From positions 184,383-248,382 of the forward strand of contig CAADGK010000056.1 of assembly GCA_900696515.1 (NCBI GenBank): a stretch of DNA of 64,000 nucleotides. The letters run 5' to 3'. Shown piece by piece: positions 37,280 to 50,569 of the stretch. The DNA comes from an uncultured Nitrosospira sp. (GTDB lineage Bacteria > Nitrospirota > Nitrospiria > Nitrospirales > Nitrospiraceae). Position 1 is the stretch's first letter, and every line of letters starts with the position of its first letter. Position numbers and translations under genes: made by a program. The notes under the pieces are model-generated. The model had not been told where the DNA came from and made no database searches. It saw nothing but the letters and a program-made list of their open reading frames with translations.

Positions 37280-38566
37280 GTGACGCAAGGTTCGTCCAAT
37301 TTTGCTGCGCTGTTGAATCGGCGTCTCCTGGTAATGTTGCCCTTGGGGTTTCTTTCAGGGCTCCCGCTTGCGCTCACCTCGGGGACGCTCCAAGCCTGGT
37401 TGACGGTTGAAGGGGTCGACCTCAAGACCATCGGAATTTTCACGCTGGTTGGCCTTCCCTATACGCTGAAGTTTCTCTGGGCACCGGTGATGGATCGCGT
37501 AGTGCCACCCTGGTTGGGGCGGCGTCGCGGCTGGATGGTTCTGACGCAACTCTGTGTGGCCCTGGCGCTTGGGCTCATGGCCCTGACCAATCCAAAACTT
37601 CATCCGGGCTGGTTGGCGGCCTATGCCGTGCTCGTCGCATTCCTCGCGGCCTCTTTGGACATTGTCTTCGATGCCTATCGAACGGATACGCTCCAGCCTC
37701 ACGAACGTGGACTGGGTGCGGCAGTCTGGGTGAATGGCTATCGAATCGCCCTCCTGGCCTCCGGAGCCGGGGCGCTGGCGCTCGCTGATTGGGTCGGTTG
37801 GCAAATGACGTACCTGGCGATGGCCGCCATCATGGTCGCCGGAGTGGTCATTGTCTTACTCAGCCCCGATCCGACCCTGGTAGCTGCGGCTCCCAAGAGT
37901 CTGAAGGAGGCTGTCGGTGCCCCGCTGGCAGAGTTCTTTTCAAGGCCCACGGCGCTGGGGTTCTTGGCTGTGATCGTCCTCTACAAACTTGGCGATGCGT
38001 TTGCCTCAGCCCTCCAGACCGCCTTTCTGATTGGAGGATTGGGGTTTTCTTCGACGGAGGTCGGGGCAGCCAAGGGGCTTGGGATTGTTGCCACATTGAT
38101 AGGAGCATTTATCGGTGGGCTCTTGATGACAAAGTCCGGGCTCGTCCGGTCGCTGCTCATCTTCGGCGTCTTGCAGGCTGTATCGAACCTGGGCTTTGTC
38201 GTGTTGGCTGTGGTCGGGAAAAGTGCCGGTGCACTGACGGCTGCAATTGTGATTGAGAATGTAACGGGCGGGATGGGCACGGCCGCGTTTGTGGCCTTAG
38301 TCATGTCGCTCTGCGATGCGCGCTACACGGCAACACAATTTGCGCTCCTGTCCTCACTTGAAGCGTTGGGCCGTGTGTTTGTCGGTCGACCCTCAGCAGA
38401 TCTCGTCGAGGTTGTGGGATGGGCGCAATTCTATGTCCTGACGGCAGTCGCAGCCTTACCGGGGCTCTGGGCTGTGTGGCGAATTCGTCATTCTATCGAA
38501 TTGGCGCCGAAACCGACTGCACGGACCTCCATAGCCGAACCAACTGTTTCGCCTAATGCGGACTGA
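37280..38566 (+). CDS. MFS transporter, AmpG-like
   Basis: LLVMLPLGFLSGLPLALTSGTLQAWLTVEGVDLKTIGIFTLVGLPYTLKFLWAPVMDR. Confidence 0.9.
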   Translation: MTQGSSNFAALLNRRLLVMLPLGFLSGLPLALTSGTLQAWLTVEGVDLKTIGIFTLVGLPYTLKFLWAPVMDRVVPPWLGRRRGWMVLTQLCVALALGLMALTNPKLHPGWLAAYAVLVAFLAASLDIVFDAYRTDTLQPHERGLGAAVWVNGYRIALLASGAGALALADWVGWQMTYLAMAAIMVAGVVIVLLSPDPTLVAAAPKSLKEAVGAPLAEFFSRPTALGFLAVIVLYKLGDAFASALQTAFLIGGLGFSSTEVGAAKGLGIVATLIGAFIGGLLMTKSGLVRSLLIFGVLQAVSNLGFVVLAVVGKSAGALTAAIVIENVTGGMGTAAFVALVMSLCDARYTATQFALLSSLEALGRVFVGRPSADLVEVVGWAQFYVLTAVAALPGLWAVWRIRHSIELAPKPTARTSIAEPTVSPNAD

Positions 38567-38857
38567 CTATGACAACCGTCGCTGAAGGAAGAGGACATAG
38601 ATTAATAGGGTAGGTAGTGGGGCGATGATGAAGGGCACGATCCAGAGCCAGACGTTCTTGCCCCGGACGCGTCCTTGGTCGATCATCCAGACAAACAGCC
38701 ACACGAGTAGACAGGCATAGTTCAAGATGATCCATTGAGTCGTGTGAGTCTTGAGGGCGCTGGTAGTCTCAGACACACCTTGGAAGAGGAAAACACCTAA
38801 TAACAGCACGAAGATGCCCAATAGGGTTCCAACGAGTTTCTTGCTCCAGACAAACAT
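38567..38857 (-). CDS. Small membrane protein of unknown function
   Basis: Three hydrophobic segments; no family recognised. Confidence 0.6.
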   Translation of the reverse strand: MFVWSKKLVGTLLGIFVLLLGVFLFQGVSETTSALKTHTTQWIILNYACLLVWLFVWMIDQGRVRGKNVWLWIVPFIIAPLPTLLIYVLFLQRRLS

Positions 38858-38946
38858 CGCTTCCTCCCAGACTCGATAAGACCGTGTGTGCTAAACCTGG
38901 GCTAAGCTAATTGGCCCGACAATTGTTTGTCAAACCGTAGAACATC

Positions 38947-39318
38947 ATGAGTCTCCTCCGCTTGAGCGGGATCGTCCTTGCGCTGATCTTCTTGGTTGGT
39001 TTGGCCTGGTCCAACCCGACGATGGATGACTATTTGCGCTTCGTTGAACTGGAATTGGGGAAAGCGATAGACCGAATGGACCAGGGCACATCGTCCCGGG
39101 AGCAACGGTTTATTCGGCAGGTGTTTCGAACGCAGAGCAAGAAGCTGCTGGAGTCGGTGGTTCGTCCGAATACGGTGCGACAGAATTGGGGAATGATGAG
39201 TCTGTATGAGGCACAGGTGGCGGGGACGAACGTCGTGGTGTTGGGGATCGGTGGTCTGTTTATTCCTCTCAAGGGTGTCGACGAAGCCACTCTGAAGATT
39301 GGCCGAATGGCCTTCTGA
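38947..39318 (+). CDS. Hypothetical exported/membrane protein (DUF4359-like)
   Basis: MSLLRLSGIVLALIFLVGLAWSNPTMDDYLRFVELEL. Confidence 0.6.
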   Translation: MSLLRLSGIVLALIFLVGLAWSNPTMDDYLRFVELELGKAIDRMDQGTSSREQRFIRQVFRTQSKKLLESVVRPNTVRQNWGMMSLYEAQVAGTNVVVLGIGGLFIPLKGVDEATLKIGRMAF

Positions 39319-39459
39319 AAGAAAAAATGGCTGGGGTCATCTGCGGCGTGGCTGTTTCGAGCAAATTTTCTGTGGATAACCTCGTTCATTCGCCATTAAA
39401 ATAGGCTCTATCACACACGTCTCAACTATTCACAGCCTGTCCCCTCATTTCCCAAAGAT

Positions 39460-39507
39460 CCACAATACTTGGTGTTGACAAAAAAACATGCTAGCTATAT
39501 GTAGGTG
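39460..39507 (+). promoter_or_regulatory. Pair of candidate NrdR boxes overlapping nrdJ promoter
   Basis: ccaCaAtActTgGtgt (39460-39475) and tagCtAtATgTaGgtg (39492-39507), cores 32 bp apart; TTGACA at 39475-39480 between them. Confidence 0.6.
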
Positions 39508-39595
39508 TCGCGCGCAAGAGTTGAGTATCCCAGACCGGTATGAAGGCTTCAAACCAGCTCATGGACCCTAATCCTTTTCCCCTTGGAGGACTACT

Positions 39596-42500
39596 GTGAG
39601 AATTGATCGCAAATTTACCCGCCGCGGCGTGAGTCCATATGAGGGATTGGCGTTCGTCAAACGGTCGTCCGAGATTCGGAACCCCGATGGATCGACCGTT
39701 TTCAAGCTTGAGAATATCGATGTTCCTGAGGCTTGGTCTCAGCTGGCGGTGGATATTCTGGCGCAAAAGTACTTCCGGAAGGCAGGCGTTCCGCAGTGCG
39801 ATCAGGGCGGCCAGCCGCTGGCCGATGCCGACGGCAAGCCGGTGCTCGGCGGAGAGCGGGATGCCAGGCAGGTCTTTGAGCGCATGGCCGGGTGCTGGAC
39901 CCATTGGGGCAGAGCCCATGGGTACTTCAAGACACCGGAAGAGGCTGAATCCTTTCATGATGAGATGTGCTACATGCTGGCGCACCAAATGGCTGCGCCG
40001 AATTCCCCCCAGTGGTTCAACACCGGTCTGCACTATGCCTACGGATTATCAGGACCGGCTCAGGGGCACTATTACGTCGATCCGAAAACGCAGGAGGTGG
40101 TGAAAGCGACGAATGCGTTCGAACATCCGCAGCCACATGCCTGTTTCATTCAATCGATCGAGGATGATCTGGTGAATGAAAACGGCATCATGGACCTGTG
40201 GGTTCGGGAGGCGCGTTTGTTCAAGTATGGTTCCGGAACCGGAACGAACTTCTCGAAACTGCGCGGTGATGGCGAAGGACTGTCCGGCGGAGGACGATCC
40301 TCCGGGCTCATGTCCTTCCTGAAGATCGGTGATCGAGCGGCAGGAGCCATCAAGTCCGGTGGGACGACGCGTCGTGCGGCCAAAATGGTCTGTTTGGATT
40401 TAGACCATCCCGACATCGAAGAATTCATCGATTGGAAGGTCATCGAGGAACAAAAAGTGGCGGCGATGGTGACGGGGTCGAAGATCTGCGCGCAGCGTCT
40501 CAATGCCGTCTTGAAGGCCTGTCATACCGTCGATGGGAATGGCGCGCTCCGGCTGGATCTTGATCGGAAAACGAATTCAGTCCTGCGCGAGGCGTTGGCG
40601 TCAGCCCGCCGGGAGATGGTCCCGGAGGCCTATATCCAGAGGATGTTCTCCTATGCGCAGCAGGGGTTCACGCATTTTGTTTTTCACGAATACGATACCA
40701 ATTGGGACGGGAAGGCCTATCAAACAGTCTCCGGCCAGAATTCGAACAACAGCGTCAGGATTCCCAACGAGTTTTTTGCCGCGCTCGAAGCCGATGCCGA
40801 CTGGCAACTGAAACGACGCACCAACGGCAAGGTCTGTAAAACCATCAAGGCCAGAGAGTTATGGGATCGCATCGCGTGGGCGGCCTGGACCTGTGCCGAT
40901 CCGGGGACGCAGTACGATACCACCATCAATGAATGGCATACTTGTCCCGAGGATGGCCGAATCAATGCCTCTAATCCCTGCTCAGAATACATGTTTTTGG
41001 ATGACACGGCCTGTAATCTCGCGTCGCTCAATCTGACGAAGTTCTACAGCGCCGATGGGCAGTTCGAACTCGAGGAGTTCCGCCATGCCGTTCGGCTGTG
41101 GACGATTGCGCTGGAGATCAGTGTCTTGATGGCGTCTTTCCCGAGCCAGTCGATCGCCGAGAAAAGCTATCAGTTCCGGACGCTGGGATTAGGGTACGCG
41201 AATCTGGGGACAGTGCTCATGCGCCAAGGTATCCCCTACGACTCGCCCAAGGCGTTAGCCATCTGTGGTGCCATCACGTCGATCATGACGGGGGAAGCGT
41301 ACAGTGCCTCGGCGGAAATGGCGGCTGAACTGTCGGCTTTCCCCGGCTACGCAAAAAACCGGGAACACATGTTGCGCGTCATTCGTAACCATCGACGGGC
41401 AGCCTATCAGGCGTCTCCCGAGGAATATGAACGGTTGACCATTGCTCCTTCGGGAGTACGTCCTGAACATTGCCCCCCAGAATTGCTCCTGGCTGCCCGG
41501 AGGGCCTGGGACCATGCGCTTGAGCTCGGGACTGCATACGGGTATCGCAATGCCCAAGTGACGGTGATTGCTCCGACCGGGACGATCGGGTTGGTCATGG
41601 ATTGTGATACCACCGGGATTGAACCGGACTTTGCACTGGTCAAATTCAAGAAGTTGGCCGGTGGAGGGTACTTCAAGATCATCAACCAAAGTATTCCACT
41701 CGCCTTGGCCAATCTCGGGTACACGGATCAACAGGTAAGGGACATCGTCCATTACTGTGTCGGGGCCCAGACGCTCAAAGGGGCTCCGTTCATCAACCAC
41801 GACACGCTTCGGCTGAAAGGTTTCGACGACGCGGCGCTCGATCGTCTGGAACGCGGTTTGTCGCAAGCGTTCGAGATTCAATTCGCGTTCAATAAATATA
41901 CGTTTGGGGAGACCTTCTGCATCGAGCAACTTGGTCTGACCGAGGCGCAGCTGAACGAGAAGAACTTCAATATGTTGAAGGCGCTCGGCTTTACGCAGGA
42001 AGAAGTCGCTGCCGCGAACGATTTCTGTTGCGGGACGATGACTGTCGAGGGCGCGCCGCACGTGAAGGCCGAGCATCTGGCGGTCTTCGACTGTGCGAAT
42101 CGATGTGGCCGCATCGGGCAACGTTCCATCGCCGTTGATGCCCACATCCGCATGATGGCCGCGGCGCAACCCTTCATCAGCGGTGCGATCAGCAAGACCA
42201 TCAATATGCCGTCCGAGGCCACGGTTGAAGACGTCAAAGCCTCGTATTTTCTTGCCTGGAAGAGCATGGTGAAGGCGGTAGCGCTCTATCGAGACGGGTC
42301 CAAGCTCAGTCAACCCTTGAGTGCATCGTCCGAGAGCGGGAAAGCATTGGAGGCTGTGCCCGGTGTCTTGGAAATGGCTGAAAAAGTGACGGAGCGCGTG
42401 CTCGTTCGATATCTTGCCAAGCGGCGTCCGCTCCCCAGTCGGCGTAACGGGTACACGCAAAAGGCCATTGTCGGGGGGCATAAGCTCTATCTCCGAACCG

Positions 42501-43138
42501 GTGAATACGAGGATGGGACGGTCGGGGAAATATTTTTGGACATGCATAAGGAGGGGGCGGCGTTTAGGAGTCTGATGAACTGCTTCGCCATCGCCATTTC
42601 CCTTGGGCTTCAGCATGGTGTGCCGCTCGAAGAGTTCGTGGAGGCCTTCGTTTTCACCAGGTTTGAACCCAACGGCCCGGTAAAACTGAACGATCGGATC
42701 AAGATGTCGACGTCGATTATCGATTACATCTTCCGTGAATTGGCCGTCACATATCTCGATCGATATGATCTTGCCCAGGTCAAAGAAGAGGATCTGCGCA
42801 TGGATTCAATGAAGAAAGACGACATGGATCCTGAATGTTTCGACGAGGAAGCCGATCTGAATGCATTGGCCAAATCGTCCGTCCTTACGGAACACCTTCC
42901 GATCCGTCGGAACGGCGGAACGGGAAATGGCCATAGCCATGGAAACGGACACAGCGTTGCCCGGCAAGTGGAAATCATGCGGGAAACGCTGACGCTGACC
43001 GAAGTCCAAAACGCCAAGGATGCCAAGGTAAAAGGGTACGAAGGGGATCCTTGTCCTGAATGCAAGCAGTTCACCATGGTTCGGAACGGTACGTGCCTCA
43101 AATGTGTGAGCTGCGGCTCGACGAGCGGGTGTTCATAA
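39596..43138 (+). CDS. nrdJ: Vitamin B12-dependent ribonucleotide reductase
   Basis: GTG start with [52 protein letters not shown]-terminal [28 protein letters not shown]. Confidence 0.96.
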   Translation: MRIDRKFTRRGVSPYEGLAFVKRSSEIRNPDGSTVFKLENIDVPEAWSQLAVDILAQKYFRKAGVPQCDQGGQPLADADGKPVLGGERDARQVFERMAGCWTHWGRAHGYFKTPEEAESFHDEMCYMLAHQMAAPNSPQWFNTGLHYAYGLSGPAQGHYYVDPKTQEVVKATNAFEHPQPHACFIQSIEDDLVNENGIMDLWVREARLFKYGSGTGTNFSKLRGDGEGLSGGGRSSGLMSFLKIGDRAAGAIKSGGTTRRAAKMVCLDLDHPDIEEFIDWKVIEEQKVAAMVTGSKICAQRLNAVLKACHTVDGNGALRLDLDRKTNSVLREALASARREMVPEAYIQRMFSYAQQGFTHFVFHEYDTNWDGKAYQTVSGQNSNNSVRIPNEFFAALEADADWQLKRRTNGKVCKTIKARELWDRIAWAAWTCADPGTQYDTTINEWHTCPEDGRINASNPCSEYMFLDDTACNLASLNLTKFYSADGQFELEEFRHAVRLWTIALEISVLMASFPSQSIAEKSYQFRTLGLGYANLGTVLMRQGIPYDSPKALAICGAITSIMTGEAYSASAEMAAELSAFPGYAKNREHMLRVIRNHRRAAYQASPEEYERLTIAPSGVRPEHCPPELLLAARRAWDHALELGTAYGYRNAQVTVIAPTGTIGLVMDCDTTGIEPDFALVKFKKLAGGGYFKIINQSIPLALANLGYTDQQVRDIVHYCVGAQTLKGAPFINHDTLRLKGFDDAALDRLERGLSQAFEIQFAFNKYTFGETFCIEQLGLTEAQLNEKNFNMLKALGFTQEEVAAANDFCCGTMTVEGAPHVKAEHLAVFDCANRCGRIGQRSIAVDAHIRMMAAAQPFISGAISKTINMPSEATVEDVKASYFLAWKSMVKAVALYRDGSKLSQPLSASSESGKALEAVPGVLEMAEKVTERVLVRYLAKRRPLPSRRNGYTQKAIVGGHKLYLRTGEYEDGTVGEIFLDMHKEGAAFRSLMNCFAIAISLGLQHGVPLEEFVEAFVFTRFEPNGPVKLNDRIKMSTSIIDYIFRELAVTYLDRYDLAQVKEEDLRMDSMKKDDMDPECFDEEADLNALAKSSVLTEHLPIRRNGGTGNGHSHGNGHSVARQVEIMRETLTLTEVQNAKDAKVKGYEGDPCPECKQFTMVRNGTCLKCVSCGSTSGCS

Positions 43139-43385
43139 GGGATGGATCACGATGCAAAGTAAGCGGCCTTCATCCTGTGTCGGGCATCGAAAGCGGCGTG
43201 TTCTGCGGACTTGCGCCGGGAGCAAGAGACGCTCGATCATGCGAATCATGGCGGGAAAGTCTTGTTGTGCACGGTCGTTATGGCGGGCGCAGGTGGATCA
43301 TCATGGGGCCTGGACGCCGTTACGGGCGGCTCGTTCAGCAAGGCGAAGAAGGTTGTGATATCAGCCAGTTACGGGGAGTATCGAT

Positions 43386-43796
43386 ATGCCGACTACAACA
43401 CAGCTCGTCATCAGCGGACAGAGTAAACCAGGCGCGCTTGCCGGAGTGACGGCGGTGCTCGGTGCAGCGGGGGTCAATATCAAGGCGTTTTCGGCCCCAG
43501 AGGTCATGGGAACAGGCAAGTTGCGGCTGCTGGTGGCCGATCTCGAAGGAGCTCGTGCGGCCTTGCGTGCGGCCAAGATCAAATTCCGGGAGGAGACGGC
43601 GCTTGTCTTGAGCCTTGAGAACAAGCCTGGAGCCTTGAGAAAAGTGGCGGACACACTGACAAGGAGCCGGATCAATATTAAGTGCGGTTATTGTACACCT
43701 TCGCGGGAGGGGAAGCGGGCCATCGTGGTTCTGACCGTTTCCAAAACTGAAAAAGCCCTCACGATTCTCCGCAACCAATCGCTCGACGAGTTTTAG
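43386..43796 (+). CDS. Tandem ACT domain protein
   Basis: QLVISGQSKPGALAGVTAVLGAAGVNIKAF and VLSLENKPGALRKVADTLTRSRINIKCGY. Confidence 0.88.
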   Translation: MPTTTQLVISGQSKPGALAGVTAVLGAAGVNIKAFSAPEVMGTGKLRLLVADLEGARAALRAAKIKFREETALVLSLENKPGALRKVADTLTRSRINIKCGYCTPSREGKRAIVVLTVSKTEKALTILRNQSLDEF

Positions 43797-43799
43797 CCC

Positions 43800-44477
43800 A
43801 TGCGGCTGCGGCCGCTCACGGATTCTGCGCTTCGCCTCATCATTGCCGTCGGGTGTAGTGCGGTTCTGTATGAAGGTTGCGCCGCACCTCTTCGCCATGT
43901 CGATCGCTTCCCCGGCTATCCCGTTGGATTTGTTGAACGAGGAATGGCCTCGTGGTATGGCCCTGGCTTTCATGGGAATAAGACCGCCAATGGAGAACAA
44001 TACGACATGTATGCGTTGACGGCTGCGCATCGAACGTTACCACTGGGTGCTGTCGCGGCAGTTCGTTCATTAACTTCGGGGCGCCATGTGAGAGTCAGGA
44101 TCAATGATCGAGGACCATTCGCCAAGGGGAGGATCTTGGATCTTTCGTTGGCCGGTGCGCAGGCTCTTGGGATGACGAGCAACGGAACCGACCTGGTTGA
44201 GCTTCGAGTCGTCGACTATGACCCTCGGCCTGAAGGGATGGGGGTCCTCAGGGTTCAAGTCGGCTCCTTCTCAGACCTTCATAATGCGCGGGCTCTGTTC
44301 GCAAGGATCCGGCGGGCTTTTGCTGATGGACGCATTATTCAAACCGATCTTCCTGAAGGACGCCGATATCGAGTCCAGATCGGCCGGTTCTCGGACGAGC
44401 CTGAAGCTCGCAAGGCCTCAATGAGCCTTGATCGAATGTTTCATTTCCAATCATTCGTGGTGCGGGATGATGGGTAG
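43800..44477 (+). CDS. rlpA: RlpA-like septal ring lytic transglycosylase with SPOR domain
   Basis: GMASWYGPGFHGNKTANGEQYDMYALTAAHRTLPLG; RVRINDRGPFAKGRILDLS; SPOR-like C-terminus. Confidence 0.9.
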   Translation: MRLRPLTDSALRLIIAVGCSAVLYEGCAAPLRHVDRFPGYPVGFVERGMASWYGPGFHGNKTANGEQYDMYALTAAHRTLPLGAVAAVRSLTSGRHVRVRINDRGPFAKGRILDLSLAGAQALGMTSNGTDLVELRVVDYDPRPEGMGVLRVQVGSFSDLHNARALFARIRRAFADGRIIQTDLPEGRRYRVQIGRFSDEPEARKASMSLDRMFHFQSFVVRDDG

Positions 44478-44752
44478 CTATTGAAAGGACGACGGCAGAA
44501 GATGGCGAGTGCGGGCTATCGTTAGCATGATGGTAAATTTGGAACCGATTGATTTTTCAGCATGATTTTTTGAATTACTTGCCTGCTCGTGGCCCCTGTG
44601 ATAGATGTATCCGCTGTGAATCCTATTCTGAGCTGTCCGGTTATCCTAATCGAACGATCCTCTAAAGGGTGGGCCAAGGGGTATCCTCTGGGAGACGCCC
44701 AGCTTTTCATCAGGCCAGCCGAACTGGTCCAACGTCCCTAAATAGTGATTGC

Positions 44753-46021
44753 ATGGACATCCTCATCCTTCTAGGGTTGATAGGGTTATCCGCCATTATT
44801 TCCACTGCCGAGATCGGTTTTTTCTCGGTCAATGAAACCAGGCTGAGGGCCTTGGCCCAGACTGGCAGCAAGCGGGCGGAGAAAGCCCTTCAGCTCAGAA
44901 GTGACCCCCAGAGGCTCTTTTCGACCATTCTTGTGGGTGATCGTCTGGTCAGTACGGCGATTCCAATGTTTGCCACCTTTATCACGCTGAGTGCCTACGG
45001 GGAGAAGACCATTTTGGAGGAGGCCATCGCCGTCATGGTCGGGATCTTGACCTTCGTGCTGTTGGTCTGCGTGGACGTGGTGCCAAAAACGTTGGCAGCG
45101 AAATTTTCTGTGCCTGTGACCCTGAATTTGGCCTACCCGATCTACGGGGTTCAGGTCATGCTGCGGCCGCTCTTGTTCTTGATGGTGCCGCTGATCTACA
45201 GCTTGACGGGCGGAAAAGGACTCACGCATCCCCTGGTCACGGAAGAAGAGCTGAAGATCATGCTTGATCAGGGAGGAAAAGCGGGCGAAATCGAATCCGA
45301 AGAAGTCAAGATGATCAAGAACGTGTTCCAACTGAAGGGGATTACGGCTGAAGATGCGATGACCCCGCGTATCTATGTGTTTTCATTGGACGGGAATCTT
45401 CGCCTCAAGGAGGCGCAGGAGCAACTCTATAATTCGAAATATTCCCGTATTCCGCTGTATGACGGTACGCTCGATAACATCACGGGAATCCTCTACAAAA
45501 CCAAGGCGTTGACGGAACTGGCGAAAGGGCGGATCGATTTGCGGTTGCGCGACATTGCGCATCCTCCACTCTTTGTTCCGGCCGGTAAGACGGCGGATGA
45601 TTTAATGAAGCAGTTTCAGCAGGAAAAGCGACATATGGGAGTCGTCGTGAACGAATTCGGCGGTGTCATGGGGCTCGTGACTCTTGAGGATCTCCTTGAA
45701 GAGGTAGTCGGTGAGATCGTCGACGAAACGGATATCACGGAAGAACTCATTAAGCGTATCGGAAAGAGCCAGATCCTGGTTCACGGGCGGACCGAGGTGC
45801 GGAAGGTGAATGATTTTCTCAAGGTTGAACTTGGGGGAGATGAAGCCCTGACGATCGGAGGATTGATCCAGGAAAATCTCGGCCGGATCCCCACGGCAGG
45901 AGAAGAACTTCGCATCGAGAACTGCCGACTGGTCGTCCACGAGGCCGATCCTCGCTCGATACGGAGCGTCACTATTTTCAAGGATGAGAAGGTGGCGGTT
46001 CCGGTCGAAGCTTCTGTGTAG
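44753..46021 (+). CDS. CNNM/CBS-domain hemolysin-family membrane protein
   Basis: DUF21 region SAIISTAEIGFFSVNETRLRALAQTGSKRAEKAL; CBS pair; CorC_HlyC-like C-terminus. Confidence 0.92.
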   Translation: MDILILLGLIGLSAIISTAEIGFFSVNETRLRALAQTGSKRAEKALQLRSDPQRLFSTILVGDRLVSTAIPMFATFITLSAYGEKTILEEAIAVMVGILTFVLLVCVDVVPKTLAAKFSVPVTLNLAYPIYGVQVMLRPLLFLMVPLIYSLTGGKGLTHPLVTEEELKIMLDQGGKAGEIESEEVKMIKNVFQLKGITAEDAMTPRIYVFSLDGNLRLKEAQEQLYNSKYSRIPLYDGTLDNITGILYKTKALTELAKGRIDLRLRDIAHPPLFVPAGKTADDLMKQFQQEKRHMGVVVNEFGGVMGLVTLEDLLEEVVGEIVDETDITEELIKRIGKSQILVHGRTEVRKVNDFLKVELGGDEALTIGGLIQENLGRIPTAGEELRIENCRLVVHEADPRSIRSVTIFKDEKVAVPVEASV

Positions 46022-46023
46022 CC

Positions 46024-48258
<2,235 letters not shown>

Positions 48259-48312
48259 CTAAGCGTCTCTTCGTCCTTGGGAATCGGTGATGGCCGGGCA
48301 AAAGGAGGGTGT

Positions 48313-48960
48313 ATGCGGAGGGATGAGTATCCAATCGGTGCACGCATGCGGAAGGCCGCTTTATTCGGAATCCTATTAGCTGGATGGCCGGTGGTGGGCG
48401 GGTGTGTGGTGTTGGAAGAAAAGTTCAACGCCGAAAAGGCAAGAAGTCTCAATTTTCAACGCCTTTTGGCCCAAGAGGAAAAGCGCACCGCTGAGCTGGA
48501 CAGTGAAGTGAAACGGACGAAGACGGAGCTGGCCGAGTTCGAAGCGAGAAATCGAGAGTTGTCGGCGCAGGTCCAGATGGCACGAGAACAGATGACCCGT
48601 CTTCAGGAGGAAACTGAAGCGATCAGGGAAGCCACAGTGCTCGAACGAAAGGCGCTCGAGGACATGCAGCGGAAAGGTCCTTCCGCTGCGGGAAAGCCCA
48701 AGAAAATTGAACCATTCAAAGAACCGGCAAAAGTCACCACGACGGAATCGAGTGCGAGCGACGCCAAAGCTTCTTCATCTCAAAGTACACTGAATGCCAT
48801 GCCGAAGTCGGGTTCGACGGTTCATGTCGTGAAGCCGGGTGAGACCCTTTTCGGTATCAGCCGACGGTACGGTCTGGATATCGAGAAGGTGAAGAAAATG
48901 AACAAGTTGCCGGATGATATCATCGAAGTCGGCCAAAAAATCCTGGTGGGAAGCGAGTAA
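48313..48960 (+). CDS. LysM-domain lipoprotein with coiled coil
   Basis: RBS aaaggagg; VVGGC lipobox; VHVVKPGETLFGISRRYGLDIEKVKKMNKLPDDIIEVGQKI. Confidence 0.88.
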   Translation: MRRDEYPIGARMRKAALFGILLAGWPVVGGCVVLEEKFNAEKARSLNFQRLLAQEEKRTAELDSEVKRTKTELAEFEARNRELSAQVQMAREQMTRLQEETEAIREATVLERKALEDMQRKGPSAAGKPKKIEPFKEPAKVTTTESSASDAKASSSQSTLNAMPKSGSTVHVVKPGETLFGISRRYGLDIEKVKKMNKLPDDIIEVGQKILVGSE

Positions 48961-48969
48961 GCGGGAGAG

Positions 48970-50466
48970 GTGCGGGCTGTGACCTATTCGCTTAGCCTGG
49001 ATGAGTTTCGTTCCTACGCGAAGCAGGGCAATCTTATCCCACTGTTTCGAGAAATCCTCGCGGACCACGATACACCAGTCTCGGCTTTTGCCAAGATCGA
49101 CCATGGTCCCTCGGCCTATTTACTGGAAAGCATTCAAGGGGGGGAGAAATGGGCGCGGTATTCTTTCCTCGGTAGCGGATCTCCGGTCGTCATCTACGAA
49201 GACCGCGGGGATTTGTGCATCAAGAAGGGGGGGCGTGTGCGCCGGATCCCCAGCCGAGGCGCCCCCATGGATCGTCTGCGGGAGATCCTTGAGGCCTATC
49301 AGCCCGTGACGGTGCCGGAGTTGCCTCGTTTTGTCGGTGGAGCCGTGGGGTATCTCGGCTATGATATCGTCAAGACGTTTGAGGACCTTCCTTCTCGGCG
49401 AAAAGACGACCTCCATCTTCCGCAGTTTGCCTTTCTCCTGACCGAGACGTTGCTGATTTTCGATAACGTGTCGCAGAAAATCAAAGTCGTGGCCAACGCA
49501 CAGGTCAAGTCCGAATCGGACCGGGACATTCGTGCGGCCTATCGAGAGGCGACAACCCGCATTGAAAAGATGATCGCGAGAATTCGTCGCCCGCTTCGCC
49601 GAGTCAAACCCAAACACCGGCGGTCTCCTCTCCGCTTTGTCTCCAATATGAACAAAGCTGATTTTGAGAAAATGGTCTCGCGGGCGCAGGACTACATCAA
49701 GGCGGGCGACATCTTTCAGTGTGTGCTCTCACAACGATGGGAAACGAATTTGCAGGCTCCACCGTTCCAGCTGTACCGGGCGCTCCGTGTGGTGAATCCT
49801 TCCCCGTACATGTACTACCTGCGCATTGCAGGAGTGGAACTGGTCGGATCGTCCCCGGAAATTCTCGTGCGTTGCGAAGACGGCCTCGCGTCCGTGCGTC
49901 CGATTGCGGGGACCAGGCGACGTGGAATGACGCCGGAAGAGGATGCGGAGCTTGAGCGACGGCTGTTGGCTGATGCCAAGGAGCGAGCCGAACACATTAT
50001 GCTGGTGGATCTGGGGCGAAACGATATCGGGCGGGTGGCTGAACGGGGATCGGTCAGCGTCGAATCGTTGATGAATGTTGAGCGATACTCCCATGTCATG
50101 CATATTGTGTCGAATGTGACCGGGAAATTGAGCAAGGAGAAGACCGTCTATGATGTGCTCAAGGCCTGTTTCCCGGCCGGTACGGTGTCCGGAGCACCGA
50201 AGATTCGAGCGATGGAAATCATCGAGGAGCTTGAACCGACCACACGCGGACCCTATGCCGGAGCGGTCGGCTACATCAGCTTCTCGGGGAACATGGACAT
50301 GTGTATCAATATTCGTACGGTGGTCGTCTCAGGCCATCGGGCGTTTATCCAAGCCGGAGCCGGCATCGTGGCTGATTCGAATCCGGTCCATGAATATGAA
50401 GAAACCTGTAACAAGGCCCGTGCCATGATGAAAGCCATCGAATTGGCGGAACAGGGGCTGGAATAG
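48970..50466 (+). CDS. trpE: Anthranilate synthase component I
   Basis: GDIFQCVLSQRWE; GSSPEILVRCEDG; PIAGTRRRG; FPAGTVSGAPKIRAMEIIEELEP. Confidence 0.95.
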   Translation: MRAVTYSLSLDEFRSYAKQGNLIPLFREILADHDTPVSAFAKIDHGPSAYLLESIQGGEKWARYSFLGSGSPVVIYEDRGDLCIKKGGRVRRIPSRGAPMDRLREILEAYQPVTVPELPRFVGGAVGYLGYDIVKTFEDLPSRRKDDLHLPQFAFLLTETLLIFDNVSQKIKVVANAQVKSESDRDIRAAYREATTRIEKMIARIRRPLRRVKPKHRRSPLRFVSNMNKADFEKMVSRAQDYIKAGDIFQCVLSQRWETNLQAPPFQLYRALRVVNPSPYMYYLRIAGVELVGSSPEILVRCEDGLASVRPIAGTRRRGMTPEEDAELERRLLADAKERAEHIMLVDLGRNDIGRVAERGSVSVESLMNVERYSHVMHIVSNVTGKLSKEKTVYDVLKACFPAGTVSGAPKIRAMEIIEELEPTTRGPYAGAVGYISFSGNMDMCINIRTVVVSGHRAFIQAGAGIVADSNPVHEYEETCNKARAMMKAIELAEQGLE

Positions 50467-50569
50467 GGAAGCCTTCAGCAGTTAGCTGTCGGCGTCAAGC
50501 AGTCCGGAACCGTCGAGGTCTATTTGATGCGCTGAATACTGAGAGCTGAAAGCCAGAAGCTGGATTCAC
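50467..50569. repeat. Inverted heptad-repeat element between trpE and trpG
   Basis: Left CTTCAGC AGTTAGC TGTCGGC GTCAAGC AGTCC; right GCGCTGA ATACTGA GAGCTGA AAGCCAG AAGCTGG. Confidence 0.55.

Noticed and set aside
39508-39595. Possible cobalamin riboswitch before B12-dependent nrdJ
   Set aside because: Only about 85 nt between promoter region and GTG start, and no B12-box-like sequence seen.
41255-42616. 453-aa minus-strand ORF
   Set aside because: Antisense shadow of nrdJ.
43211-43426. 71-aa plus ORF between nrdJ and the ACT protein
   Set aside because: TTG start, no clear RBS, overlaps the ACT gene start; could be real but not supportable.
48961-48969. trp leader/attenuator before trpE
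   Set aside because: trpE starts 10 nt after the LysM gene, leaving no room for a leader peptide or T-box.
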